Positions 20,279 to 29,373 of a DNA stretch of 64,000 nt are shown here, piece by piece. The stretch's first letter is position 1, and the number at the start of each line of letters is the position of its first letter. Made by a program: the position numbers and the translations under genes. This stretch comes from an uncultured Bacteroidales bacterium (GTDB lineage Bacteria > Bacteroidota > Bacteroidia > Bacteroidales > F082). The notes below the pieces were generated by a model. The model made no database searches and was not told the origin of the DNA. It saw only the letters and a program-made list of their open reading frames with translations. The DNA lies in the NCBI GenBank assembly GCA_905233445.1, contig CAJOEP010000005.1, positions 1 through 64,000 on the forward strand. Direction: 5' to 3'.

Positions 20279-21121
20279 ATGACTATCAACGAATTAAAAG
20301 ATGTCGCGTCGCAGGTTAGACGTGATATCATCCGAATGGTTCATGGTTGTCAGTCGGGACATCCGGGCGGCTCGCTCGGCGCCACCGATATCGTGACAGC
20401 ATTGTATTTTGACCAGATGCACATCGACCCGAAGCATTTCACCATGGATGGGGCAGGAGAGGACATTTTCTTCCTTTCGAATGGTCACATCAGCCCGATG
20501 CTGTATAGCATCCTCGCTCGCCGTGGTTATTTCCCGGTATCAGAACTCGCCACCTTCCGTCGCTTGGGAACGCGTCTTCAAGGGCATCCGACTCCTGTCG
20601 AGGGACTTCCTGGCATCCGTGTAGCCAGCGGCTCACTCGGTCAGGGACTTTCGGTGGCTTGTGGAGTGGCTCAAGCCAAGAAACTCAACGGCGACAACAG
20701 CCTCGTGTTCTGCCTCATGGGCGACGGCGAGCAGGAAGAAGGCCAGATTTGGGAATCTGCGATGTACGCTCCGGCAAAGAACGTCGATAACCTCGTGGCT
20801 GTCATCGATTACAACAAGAAACAGATCGACGGCCCTACCGACGACGTGATGAACCTCGGCGACCTCAAGGCGAAATACGAGTCATTTGGATGGAAAGTGT
20901 ATAAATGTAACGGCAATGATATGCAACAAGTCGTTGATACTCTGAATATTACACGTCAGAATGCCCATAAAGGACAATCTCAGATTATCCTCGCTCACAC
21001 CGAAATGGGCTTCGGCGTTGACTTCATGATGGGAACCCACAAATGGCACGGCACTCCGCCAAACGACGAGCAAGCCGCGAATGCTCTTTCACAACTTAAA
21101 GAAACACTTGGAGATTATTAA
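20279..21121 (+). CDS. Transketolase, N-terminal subunit
   Basis: HGCQSGHPGGSLGATDI; GDGEQEEGQIWESAM TPP motif; start at MTINELKD. Confidence 0.92.
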   Translation: MTINELKDVASQVRRDIIRMVHGCQSGHPGGSLGATDIVTALYFDQMHIDPKHFTMDGAGEDIFFLSNGHISPMLYSILARRGYFPVSELATFRRLGTRLQGHPTPVEGLPGIRVASGSLGQGLSVACGVAQAKKLNGDNSLVFCLMGDGEQEEGQIWESAMYAPAKNVDNLVAVIDYNKKQIDGPTDDVMNLGDLKAKYESFGWKVYKCNGNDMQQVVDTLNITRQNAHKGQSQIILAHTEMGFGVDFMMGTHKWHGTPPNDEQAANALSQLKETLGDY

Positions 21122-21122
21122 T

Positions 21123-22079
21123 ATGAAATTAGAAGTTCAAAACTACAAAGATACAAGAAGCGGTTTCGGCGACGGTCTGCTCGAAGCCGGCAAGCGAAAC
21201 CCTAAAGTTGTCGGTCTCACCGCCGACCTTACCGGCTCCCTTAAGATGGGCGACTTTGCAAAAGCATTTCCTGAGAGATTTTTCCAAGTCGGCATCGCTG
21301 AAGCCAACATGGTCGGAATCGCAGCTGGATTGGCAATCGGCGGATACATCCCGTTCACAGGCACATTCGCCAACTTCTCATCGGCAAGAATATATGACCA
21401 GATCCGCATGGTTGTGGCATACTCCAACAAAAACGTTAAAATCGCCGCATCACACGCCGGTGTCACTCTTGGCGAGGACGGCGCGACACACCAGACTCTC
21501 GAAGATGTCGGCATGATGAAGATGTTGCCGAACATGACGGTTCTCGTTCCTTGCGACTACAACCAGACAAAGGCAGCAACAATAGCCGCTGCCGAACACA
21601 ACGGTCCAGTCTATCTGCGCTTCGGTCGCCCGAAAGTGGCTAACTTCACTCCAGCCGACGAGCCATTCGTCATCGGAAAAGCACAGATGATTCAGGAAGG
21701 CACCGATGTTTCTATCTTCGCTTGCGGTCACCTAGTGTGGAAAGCCATCGAGGCACTCCCGATTTTGAAGGAGATGGGTATCAATGCTGAACTCATTAAC
21801 ATCCACACTATCAAGCCGTTGGATGTCGAGGCAGTGTTGAAGTCAGTGGCAAAGACTGGTTGCGTCGTCACAGCAGAGGAGCACATGCGCAACGGCGGTC
21901 TCGGCGACAGCATCGCACAGGTTCTCGCCCTGAACAACCCTAAACCTCTCGAGATGGTCGCTGTCAATGACGTCTTCGGTCAAAGCGGCACCCCGGATGA
22001 ATTGCTGAAGCACTATCATTTGGATACTCCAGATATAGTGGAAGCAGTGAAGAAAGCAGTATCGAGAAAGAGAATCTAA
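21123..22079 (+). CDS. Transketolase, C-terminal subunit
   Basis: Pyrimidine-binding and C-terminal TK domains (GIAEANMVGIAAGLAIGG, TAEEHMRNGGLGDSIAQ); start at MKLEVQNY, immediately after the N-terminal subunit. Confidence 0.92.
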   Translation: MKLEVQNYKDTRSGFGDGLLEAGKRNPKVVGLTADLTGSLKMGDFAKAFPERFFQVGIAEANMVGIAAGLAIGGYIPFTGTFANFSSARIYDQIRMVVAYSNKNVKIAASHAGVTLGEDGATHQTLEDVGMMKMLPNMTVLVPCDYNQTKAATIAAAEHNGPVYLRFGRPKVANFTPADEPFVIGKAQMIQEGTDVSIFACGHLVWKAIEALPILKEMGINAELINIHTIKPLDVEAVLKSVAKTGCVVTAEEHMRNGGLGDSIAQVLALNNPKPLEMVAVNDVFGQSGTPDELLKHYHLDTPDIVEAVKKAVSRKRI

Positions 22080-22090
22080 CTAAAGCAACA

Positions 22091-22126
22091 AAAAAATCAG
22101 CGGGTTTTAACTCGCTGATTTTCATT
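22091..22126. terminator. Bidirectional hairpin terminator between transketolase and the tRNA
   Basis: AAAAAATCAGCGgGTTTTAACtCGCTGATTTT inverted repeat with A/T tracts on both sides. Confidence 0.75.
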
Positions 22127-22138
22127 TATTTATCGATG

Positions 22139-22212
22139 TAGCGGGGATGAGAATTGAACTCATGACCTCCGGGTTATGAATCCGACGCTCTAACCAACTG
22201 AGCTACCCCGCC
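22139..22212 (-). tRNA. tRNA with CAT anticodon (probably tRNA-Met)
   Basis: GGCGGGGTAGCTCAGTTGGTTAGAGCGTCGGATTCATAACCCGGAGGTCATGAGTTCAATTCTCATCCCCGCTA; cloverleaf arms pair, CCA not encoded. Confidence 0.93.
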
Positions 22213-22350
22213 GTTTTCAGGGTGCAAAAGTACACATATTTTCAATACCCCCAACATTTTTTTTCGTTTTTTTAAAAAAATTATTTTTATGCATACATAT
22301 AAGAAAAATATGTATCTTTGTAGGTTGAATTAATTGCAAAATTTTCAGAT

Positions 22351-22815
22351 ATGAAAAAACTGTTTGTTTTATTAAGCGCATTGTTTATCATGTGTTCAGT
22401 GGCCTTCGCCCAATCAGAAGTCCCAGCCGAAAATCAAAACGGTCCCGAAATCACATTCAAAGAGACTAACCACGATTTTGGTAATATCCCTTTCAAAGGT
22501 AATGGATCCTATGAGTTCGTGTTCGTCAATACAGGCAACGAACCTCTTATCCTTACACAGCCAAAATCATCATGCGGCTGCACCGTCCCTGAATGGCCAA
22601 AACAACCGATTCTCCCTGGCGAGTCAAACGTCATAAAAGTGACATACAAAAACACCGACCGTCCGGGAAACTTCAATAAATATGTCACGGTTTTCTCAAA
22701 CGCATTGGTGAACAAGGAAATAAAACTCCATATCAAAGGCACTATAGAGCCTGAACCTATAGACGCCACCCCGCTTAAGATGGATGGTGCCATGTCACCC
22801 GTGAATAACAAATAA
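22351..22815 (+). CDS. DUF1573 domain protein
   Basis: Signal peptide and HDFGNIPFKGNGSYEFVFVNTGNEPLILTQPKSSCGCTVPEWP motif. Confidence 0.88.
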   Translation: MKKLFVLLSALFIMCSVAFAQSEVPAENQNGPEITFKETNHDFGNIPFKGNGSYEFVFVNTGNEPLILTQPKSSCGCTVPEWPKQPILPGESNVIKVTYKNTDRPGNFNKYVTVFSNALVNKEIKLHIKGTIEPEPIDATPLKMDGAMSPVNNK

Positions 22816-22838
22816 TAATCTAATACCTAATTAATATT

Positions 22839-24041
22839 ATGCCTAAAATATCTAAAAAAGGCGCATTCATGCCGGCTTCGCCAATCAGAAAGCTCGTCCC
22901 TTTCGCCGACGAAGCAAAATCAAGAGGTATTCATGTGTATCACCTGAATATCGGACAACCGGATATCGCGACAACTCCGTATGCACTCGAAGCTGTCAAG
23001 AATTATGACGAGAAAGTCATAAAATACACCCATTCCGCCGGTACTCTTTCATATAGAAAGAAACTCTGCGAATATTATGACAGACTGAACATTAAAGTCA
23101 CTCCGGATGACATCATCGTCACAAACGGCGCATCGGAAGCATTGTCAATAGCTTTCCAGACAATCATGGACCCGGATGACGAAATCATCATCCCGGAACC
23201 TTTCTACGCCAACTACAACGGCTTCGCACAGACAGCTGGAGTGCGTGTCCGCCCTATCTATTCAGAGATCAGCAACGGCTTCGCACTGCCTCCAATCGAG
23301 GACTTCGAGAAGGCTATCACAGAGCACACAAAGGCTATCCTTATCTGCAACCCTAACAACCCGACAGGATACCTTTATTCTGAACAGGAAATGGAGAACT
23401 TGCGCCAGATTATCTTGAAATATGACCTTTATCTCATTTCAGACGAGGTTTATCGTGAGTTCTGCTACGACGGCTCAGTCCATCATTCAGCAATGAGCCT
23501 CAAAGGTGTTGACGACAATGTCATCTTAATCGACTCAGTATCAAAGCGTTTCAGCGCATGCGGTATCCGCGTCGGTCGTATGGTGACACGTAACCGCGAG
23601 GTCATCAACACAGCAATGAAGTTCGCCCAGGCACGTCTGTCGCCTCCGACATACGGTCAGGTGGCCGGCGAGGCAGCTCTCGACACCCCATTGTCATACT
23701 TCGACGCCATCGTCGCAGAATACGTGAAACGCCGTGACGTGTGCGTGGAAGGCATCAACAAGATCCCGGGAGCATTCTGCCCGACACCAAAAGGCGCATT
23801 TTACATCGTAGCACATCTCCCAATCGACGACTCCGACAAGTTCTGCAAGTGGATGCTCACCGACTTCAACTACAACGGAAAGACTGTGATGCTCGCTCCT
23901 GCAAGCGGTTTCTACTCAACAATCGGTCTCGGCCGTCAGGAAGTGCGCTTGAGCTACTGCCTCAACTGCGACGACTTGAAAGACGCTATGATGATTCTTG
24001 GAAAAGCCCTGGAAGTGTATCCAGGTAAGAGAATGTACTAG
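22839..24041 (+). CDS. Pyridoxal phosphate-dependent aminotransferase (aspartate type)
   Basis: CNPNNPTGYLY, SDEVYREFCYDG, DSVSKRFSACGIRVG. Confidence 0.9.
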   Translation: MPKISKKGAFMPASPIRKLVPFADEAKSRGIHVYHLNIGQPDIATTPYALEAVKNYDEKVIKYTHSAGTLSYRKKLCEYYDRLNIKVTPDDIIVTNGASEALSIAFQTIMDPDDEIIIPEPFYANYNGFAQTAGVRVRPIYSEISNGFALPPIEDFEKAITEHTKAILICNPNNPTGYLYSEQEMENLRQIILKYDLYLISDEVYREFCYDGSVHHSAMSLKGVDDNVILIDSVSKRFSACGIRVGRMVTRNREVINTAMKFAQARLSPPTYGQVAGEAALDTPLSYFDAIVAEYVKRRDVCVEGINKIPGAFCPTPKGAFYIVAHLPIDDSDKFCKWMLTDFNYNGKTVMLAPASGFYSTIGLGRQEVRLSYCLNCDDLKDAMMILGKALEVYPGKRMY

Positions 24042-25153
24042 TAAATCAGATATTTCTCTCTGATTTTCAGATACTTATCGATTCCGTCCTGCCACGATGA
24101 ACGTATTTCATCTTCGTCAAGGACGGAATCGATTTTTTGTTGTAAATCACTGACTCCAACCAATTTTATGAAATAGTTGTTGAAAAACTTATCGTCATCT
24201 TTCAGCCGTTGTCGGGCATTTAAAATCCATGAAATGTTCAGCTTTTTCTCGTTGTTGCGATAACGATGCGCATATTCGACAAGATTCACGGTGTCGTTTA
24301 TTTGGGGCAGAGTGTAAATCTGAAACGGATACTTTGTCCCGCGTCCGACACCTACATCTGTACCTTCAAAAAGGCATAAAGAAGGGTAGAGGTAAACAGA
24401 CTCCCAATTCGGCAGGTTGGGCGAAGGTCTCACAGGTAGCTTGTAAATGGCGTCTCTATCGTAATTTCCCAACGGAATAACCGTCAAATCGCACTGAATG
24501 CTGTCGCTGAGCCATTTCTCCCCATTAACCATTAAGGCATATTCTCCGATAGTTAAGCCGTAAACTATTGGCACACAATGCATTCCTACAAATGACTTAT
24601 TCTCTGGCTCAAGCACAGGGCCGTCAACATAAAAGCCGTTGGGATTTGGACGGTCAAGGACGATTACAGGTATGTCGTTTTCTGCACAAGCCTCCATAAC
24701 ATAAGTCATAGTTGAGATATAAGTGTAAAAACGACAGCCCACATCCTGAAGGTCAAACACAAGAATATCAATGTCTTTAAACTGTTCGGCAGTAGGTTTT
24801 TTGTTCTTTCCATAAAGCGAAACTATCTGGATGCCAGTTTTTTCATCTACACCAGAAGCAACGTGCACACCATTTTGGGCATTACCGCGAAAACCATGTT
24901 CCGGTGTAAAAATGCATTGAATATCAATGTTATAACCTAATAGTGTGTCAATCAAATGTGTTCCGTTATCCATTATGCTGCTTTGGTTTGCGACAACTCC
25001 AACTCGTTTGTTTTCAAGCAGAGAAACATACTTTTCAGTACGTGTAGCACCACAAATAGCATCCTTTGCATCAAGAAGTTTTAATCCTTGTGCATTGGTA
25101 ATCAATGATATATGAATAAATATGACTATTAAGACCAAAAATCTTGTCTTCAT
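24038..25153 (-). CDS. DUF1343 (NamZ-like exo-N-acetylmuramidase) family protein
   Basis: VGVVANQSSIMDNGTHLIDTL, FTPEHGFRG, DLQDVGCRFYTYISTM; start at MKTRFLVL. Confidence 0.85.
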   Translation of the reverse strand: MKTRFLVLIVIFIHISLITNAQGLKLLDAKDAICGATRTEKYVSLLENKRVGVVANQSSIMDNGTHLIDTLLGYNIDIQCIFTPEHGFRGNAQNGVHVASGVDEKTGIQIVSLYGKNKKPTAEQFKDIDILVFDLQDVGCRFYTYISTMTYVMEACAENDIPVIVLDRPNPNGFYVDGPVLEPENKSFVGMHCVPIVYGLTIGEYALMVNGEKWLSDSIQCDLTVIPLGNYDRDAIYKLPVRPSPNLPNWESVYLYPSLCLFEGTDVGVGRGTKYPFQIYTLPQINDTVNLVEYAHRYRNNEKKLNISWILNARQRLKDDDKFFNNYFIKLVGVSDLQQKIDSVLDEDEIRSSWQDGIDKYLKIREKYLIY

Positions 25154-25191
25154 ATCTAATATTTTTTTATTTTTGCAATGATAAGAAAAAA

Positions 25192-26412
25192 ATGAACACG
25201 GCGACATTCATATCAAAAAGAATTTTTTCTCTTTCGAAGGAAAACTTGTCTTCGACTGTAATGCGTATTGCCGTCGCCAGCGTGGCTTTGGGCGTAGCTA
25301 TCATGTTGATTTCCATAGCGGTAGTCGTTGGATTCAAAAATCAAATAAAAGACAAGGTGATTGGTTTTGTCGCCCCTATTCATATTCAAGTGCTGAACCA
25401 GAACGAATCAATTGAAGAGTCGCCTTTTGTCCTCGACAGTGTCCTCATTGCGCGTCTCGACAAGCCTTTCATTACCGAAATGCATAAAACTGCAAGCAAA
25501 GCTGGCATTATCAAGACCGATGACGAAATTCAGGCTGTCGTTTTAAAAGGCGTTGATTTTGATTACAACTGGAGCTACATCGAAACATATATTATCGACG
25601 GAAAGACTCCTCAATATATTGAGAATGAACGCTCTAACGATGTCGTTATCTCAAATATCATAGCTCATAAGATGCAACTTAATGTGGGTGACGCGGTGAG
25701 AATCTGGTTTGTTGACCAAGATATGAAGGCTAGAGGTCGCAAATTCAACGTGATAGGTATTTATGAAACTGGGCTGCAAGAATGCGACGAGCGATATGTT
25801 TATTGCGACTTGAATCAGATAAGACGACTCAACGGCTGGAACAACAACGAAATCGGGCATCTGGAAATTTGGGTTGATAATCAAGAGTTTATAAGCGATT
25901 ATAATCAACAGATTTATTATAGTATCCCCACTGAGCTCGTTTCGTATTCAGCCATGGAGACGTATCCTCACATCTTCGACTGGCTTGAACTTCAGGATAT
26001 GAACGTGGTAATAATCATTGTACTGATGCTGCTCGTCGCTGGCATCACAATAATAAGTATGTTATTGATAATCATTCTTGAACGTACATCAACAATTGGA
26101 TTGCTCAAAGCGATGGGAGCTAACAATGGACTAATCAGACGGATATTCTTGCGTCGCTCGTGCCTAATATTATTAATAGGTATGCTTATTGGCAATGTGG
26201 TCGGTATAGGACTCTGCCTCTTGCAAAGCCATTTCAATTTGATTACACTTTCGCCAGAATCTTACTATCTTTCAGCCGTGCCAATAGAACTTAATCCGTG
26301 GCATATCATTACACTGAACCTTGGCACAATGATTCTTTGGGTGCTGATGCTGTTATTGCCAACGATGCTTATTAACAATGTAAGACCTTCAAAATCAATA
26401 AGATTCGAATAA
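25192..26412 (+). CDS. FtsX/LolE-like ABC transporter permease
   Basis: N-terminal FISKRIFS, large periplasmic domain, C-terminal FtsX TM segments (TSTIGLLKAMGANNGLIRRIFL). Confidence 0.85.
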   Translation: MNTATFISKRIFSLSKENLSSTVMRIAVASVALGVAIMLISIAVVVGFKNQIKDKVIGFVAPIHIQVLNQNESIEESPFVLDSVLIARLDKPFITEMHKTASKAGIIKTDDEIQAVVLKGVDFDYNWSYIETYIIDGKTPQYIENERSNDVVISNIIAHKMQLNVGDAVRIWFVDQDMKARGRKFNVIGIYETGLQECDERYVYCDLNQIRRLNGWNNNEIGHLEIWVDNQEFISDYNQQIYYSIPTELVSYSAMETYPHIFDWLELQDMNVVIIIVLMLLVAGITIISMLLIIILERTSTIGLLKAMGANNGLIRRIFLRRSCLILLIGMLIGNVVGIGLCLLQSHFNLITLSPESYYLSAVPIELNPWHIITLNLGTMILWVLMLLLPTMLINNVRPSKSIRFE

Positions 26413-26429
26413 ATTAAACTATAAACATC

Positions 26430-26861
26430 ATGATGGAAAATTTCAAAATTGAACCTTTAAAAGGATATGGTGACCTGCTTTTCGGGATGCCTATCGACGA
26501 TGTTGTCGAAATCCTCGGCCAGCCTACCAACCAAGAGGAAATAGAATCGGCCTACGAAGACGACAACCATGTGGTCGTGCTCGATTATGAAGATAACGAT
26601 TTTTCGGCCTATTTCGAGGGAAATGCCACTATGAAACTGACCAATTTCTACACATTCAATGAAAAAACCGAGCTTTTCGGAGCTAAAATCTTCGATTTAA
26701 ACAAGGAGCAACTCATTGAACTGATGAAAGAAAACGGTTTTGAGGATTACATTGAAGATAAGGAAGACGGCGACTGCATCTCATATGACGAACTCAACCT
26801 CGACTTATATTTCGATAATAATCAATTGGTTGAGGTCTTTTGGGAGTGCCAGCGCGGATGA
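26430..26861 (+). CDS. Hypothetical acidic protein
   Basis: Intact 143 aa ORF directly downstream of the permease; no family recognised. Confidence 0.6.
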   Translation: MMENFKIEPLKGYGDLLFGMPIDDVVEILGQPTNQEEIESAYEDDNHVVVLDYEDNDFSAYFEGNATMKLTNFYTFNEKTELFGAKIFDLNKEQLIELMKENGFEDYIEDKEDGDCISYDELNLDLYFDNNQLVEVFWECQRG

Positions 26862-27748
26862 TATAATGTTATCACATCGCGCAGATATTCATCAGAGACG
26901 TGAGTGTAAATTTCGGTAGTTGAGATGCTTGAATGTCCCAGCATTTGCTGGACAGCGCGCAAATCAGCACCGCCTTCGAGAAGATGTGTCGCGAATGAAT
27001 GCCGCAACGTGTGCGGACTTATGGTCTTTTTAATACCTGCTTTCTCCGCAAGACTTTTCACCAACAGAAAAACACTTTGGCGGGTCAGGCTTGTGCCGCG
27101 AGCGCTGATAAACACCTTGTCAGTGAATTTTGGTTTGATTTCCTGATGAAGACGCTCGCCACGAGTGTAGTAAGAGAGTTCTTTCAGCGCCTTTTTGCCA
27201 ATTGGAACAAGTCTTTCCTTGTCGCCTTTACCGAAAACCCTGATAAACTCGTCTTTGATATATATATCGCTGATGTTCAATGAGATGACTTCCGATACTC
27301 GCAGTCCGCAGCCATACATTATTTCAATTATTGCCTTGTTGCGATGCCCAAACTGCTGGCTCAAATCGATGCTTTCAAGCATTGTTACGATTTCTTCATA
27401 ACTCAAAACCTCAGGAATATGTCGTCCGATTGACGGAAAACTGACAAGCAGGGTGGGGTCTTCCTCGCAAATCTTCTCCTGAATCAGATATCTGTAAAAA
27501 CTTTTGATTCCCGACAACATCCTTGCCTGCGAAGATGCCACTATGCCCAAATCATAAAGCTTGGCAAAAAAATCTTCAATGTCATGATGTGAGATGTCTG
27601 TTACCGAAAGAGCATGTCCGCTGTCTTCAAGATGCTCTCTAAACAATTCAATATCATGGCAATACGCATTGACGGTATTGTCAGACAGCGATTGCTCTAG
27701 AGTGAGATAATCGCGAAAATGCTTGATTAAATTTTTATCCAGTAACAT
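26822..27748 (-). CDS. xerD: XerC/XerD-type tyrosine recombinase
   Basis: GCGLRVSEVISL, HTLRHSFATHLLEGGADLRAVQQMLGHSSISTTEIYTH; XerD-like size and N-terminus. Confidence 0.9.
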   Translation of the reverse strand: MLLDKNLIKHFRDYLTLEQSLSDNTVNAYCHDIELFREHLEDSGHALSVTDISHHDIEDFFAKLYDLGIVASSQARMLSGIKSFYRYLIQEKICEEDPTLLVSFPSIGRHIPEVLSYEEIVTMLESIDLSQQFGHRNKAIIEIMYGCGLRVSEVISLNISDIYIKDEFIRVFGKGDKERLVPIGKKALKELSYYTRGERLHQEIKPKFTDKVFISARGTSLTRQSVFLLVKSLAEKAGIKKTISPHTLRHSFATHLLEGGADLRAVQQMLGHSSISTTEIYTHVSDEYLRDVITLYHPRWHSQKTSTN

Positions 27749-27788
27749 TTTAATATTTTATGCAAAAATACATTTTTTTTTAAAGCCC

Positions 27789-27855
27789 TTAGACATTAGA
27801 CCTTAGACTTTAGCAAATAACTGAAAAAAACTAAGGTCTAAGGTCTAATGTCTAA
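27789..27855. repeat. 20-bp perfect inverted repeat in the divergent xerD/mpl promoter region
   Basis: TTAGACATTAGACCTTAGAC (27789-27808) and its reverse complement (27836-27855). Confidence 0.85.
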
Positions 27856-27896
27856 AGTCTTTTTTGTAACTTTGCAGTGAAAAATATTGAAAATAT

Positions 27897-29258
27897 ATGA
27901 AAAAGGTCCATTTTATTGCAGTAGGCGGCAGCGCGATGCACAATCTCGCAATTGCTTTACACAGAAAAGGTTACGAAGTCACTGGTTCCGATGACGAGAT
28001 TTTTGAGCCTTCAAGAACACGTTTGGAAAAAGAAGGCATTTTACCAAAAGAATTTGGATGGCATCCGGAACTCTTGGATGATACATATGAGGCGGTGATT
28101 TTGGGAATGCATGCCCGCATCGACAACCCTGAACTCGTTCGTGCTCAGGAACTTGGACTGAAGATTTATTCATATCCGGAATATCTTTACGAACAAAGCA
28201 AAGACAAAATCCGTATCGTGATTGGCGGCAGTCACGGTAAGACCACGATAACGTCGATGATTCTGCATGTGATGAAGCAGGCCGGCATCGAGACCGATTT
28301 CATGGTGGGTGCACAACTTGAAGGCTTCGATGTGATGGTTCGCCTCAGCGAAACCGCAAAATATATGGTGATTGAGGGCGACGAATACCTCACTTCGCCA
28401 ATCGACAGAGTGCCGAAATTTCACAAATATCATCCGCATATCGCAGTGATTTCTGGCATTGGCTGGGATCATGTCAACGTTTTCCCGACTTTTGACTGCT
28501 ATCTTGAGCAGTTCAGAATCTTTGTTAATACCATTGAGAAAGGCGGCTGCCTGATATACGACGGAAACGATGTGGAAGCTAAGAAAATAGCAGAAAATGC
28601 TAGTGTTCCTACATATGGCTACGAGATTCATCCTTACAAAACCGATGGAGACGATACCATCTTGATTTTGCCAAATGGAAAAGAGGAGAAGGTGCAGATC
28701 TTCGGCGAGCATAACATGAAGAATATCAACGCCGCACGTTATGTGGCAAAGCAAGTCGGCATCAGCGACAAGCAGTTTTACGAGGCAATCAAGACGTTCA
28801 AAGGCGCTGCACGCAGACTTGAGCTGTTGTTTGAAAACAAGGCAAAAGGCAACCTCGTGTTCCGTGATTTCGCTCATGCGCCGTCGAAGGTCTTGGCAAC
28901 AGTGAAAGCTTTGAGAGAGCAATACGCCAACAAGAACTTATTGGTAGTCTTTGAGTTGCATACTTACAGCAGCCTCAGCGAGGTGTTTATCGACCATTAC
29001 GCTCACTGCCTCGACAACTGCGACAAAGCCGTTGTGTTCTACGATCCGCATGCAGTAGCCATCAAGAAACTCGAAATGATGACCGACGAGCGCATTATCA
29101 AAGGCTTCCAACGCCCAGATTTGCAGGTCGTTCACTCGAAAGATGAACTTGTAAAACTATTAAATGGTCTCAAACGCGAAAACATGGTCGGAGGCTTCAT
29201 GAGCTCTGGTGATTTTAACGGGTTGACGACTGATGACTTAAAAAAGTTGTTCAGTTAG
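27897..29258 (+). CDS. mpl: UDP-N-acetylmuramate:peptide ligase (Mpl-type Mur ligase)
   Basis: HFIAVGGSAMHNLAIAL, GSHGKTTITSMILHVM, FRDFAHAPSKVLATVKALR. Confidence 0.88.
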   Translation: MKKVHFIAVGGSAMHNLAIALHRKGYEVTGSDDEIFEPSRTRLEKEGILPKEFGWHPELLDDTYEAVILGMHARIDNPELVRAQELGLKIYSYPEYLYEQSKDKIRIVIGGSHGKTTITSMILHVMKQAGIETDFMVGAQLEGFDVMVRLSETAKYMVIEGDEYLTSPIDRVPKFHKYHPHIAVISGIGWDHVNVFPTFDCYLEQFRIFVNTIEKGGCLIYDGNDVEAKKIAENASVPTYGYEIHPYKTDGDDTILILPNGKEEKVQIFGEHNMKNINAARYVAKQVGISDKQFYEAIKTFKGAARRLELLFENKAKGNLVFRDFAHAPSKVLATVKALREQYANKNLLVVFELHTYSSLSEVFIDHYAHCLDNCDKAVVFYDPHAVAIKKLEMMTDERIIKGFQRPDLQVVHSKDELVKLLNGLKRENMVGGFMSSGDFNGLTTDDLKKLFS

Positions 29259-29280
29259 TCAGTTAGTCAGTTGATCAGTT
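29251..29280. repeat. Short tandem 'AGTTAGTC/AGTTGATC' repeat
   Basis: TCAGTTAGTCAGTTAGTCAGTTGATCAGTT around the mpl stop codon. Confidence 0.7.
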
Positions 29281-29281
29281 A

Positions 29282-29313
29282 ATAGGACGTGCCATGGTGC
29301 GTCCTATTTTTTT
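29282..29313 (+). terminator. Rho-independent terminator after mpl
   Basis: ATAGGACG-TGCCATGGTG-CGTCCTAT followed by a T tract. Confidence 0.85.
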
Positions 29314-29373
29314 CAAAATCATTTCATTTTTACCGAAAAAATGTTATCTTTGCCACTTTAAAGTGACATTGAT

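Noticed and set aside
20279-22079. Split transketolase as a frameshifted pseudogene
   Set aside because: Two-subunit transketolases are common in bacteria including this phylum; both halves begin and end cleanly at domain boundaries.
26822-26861. 40-bp convergent CDS overlap (hypothetical/xerD) as an unusual gene-in-gene
   Set aside because: Short tail-to-tail overlap in a compact genome; not informative.
26822-27748. XerD-like gene as the integrase of a mobile island
   Set aside because: Sequence looks like the housekeeping XerC/XerD class; no attachment-site repeats or mobile genes next to it.
28170-28922. 250-aa antisense ORF within mpl
   Set aside because: Shadow ORF; mpl motifs are on the plus strand throughout.
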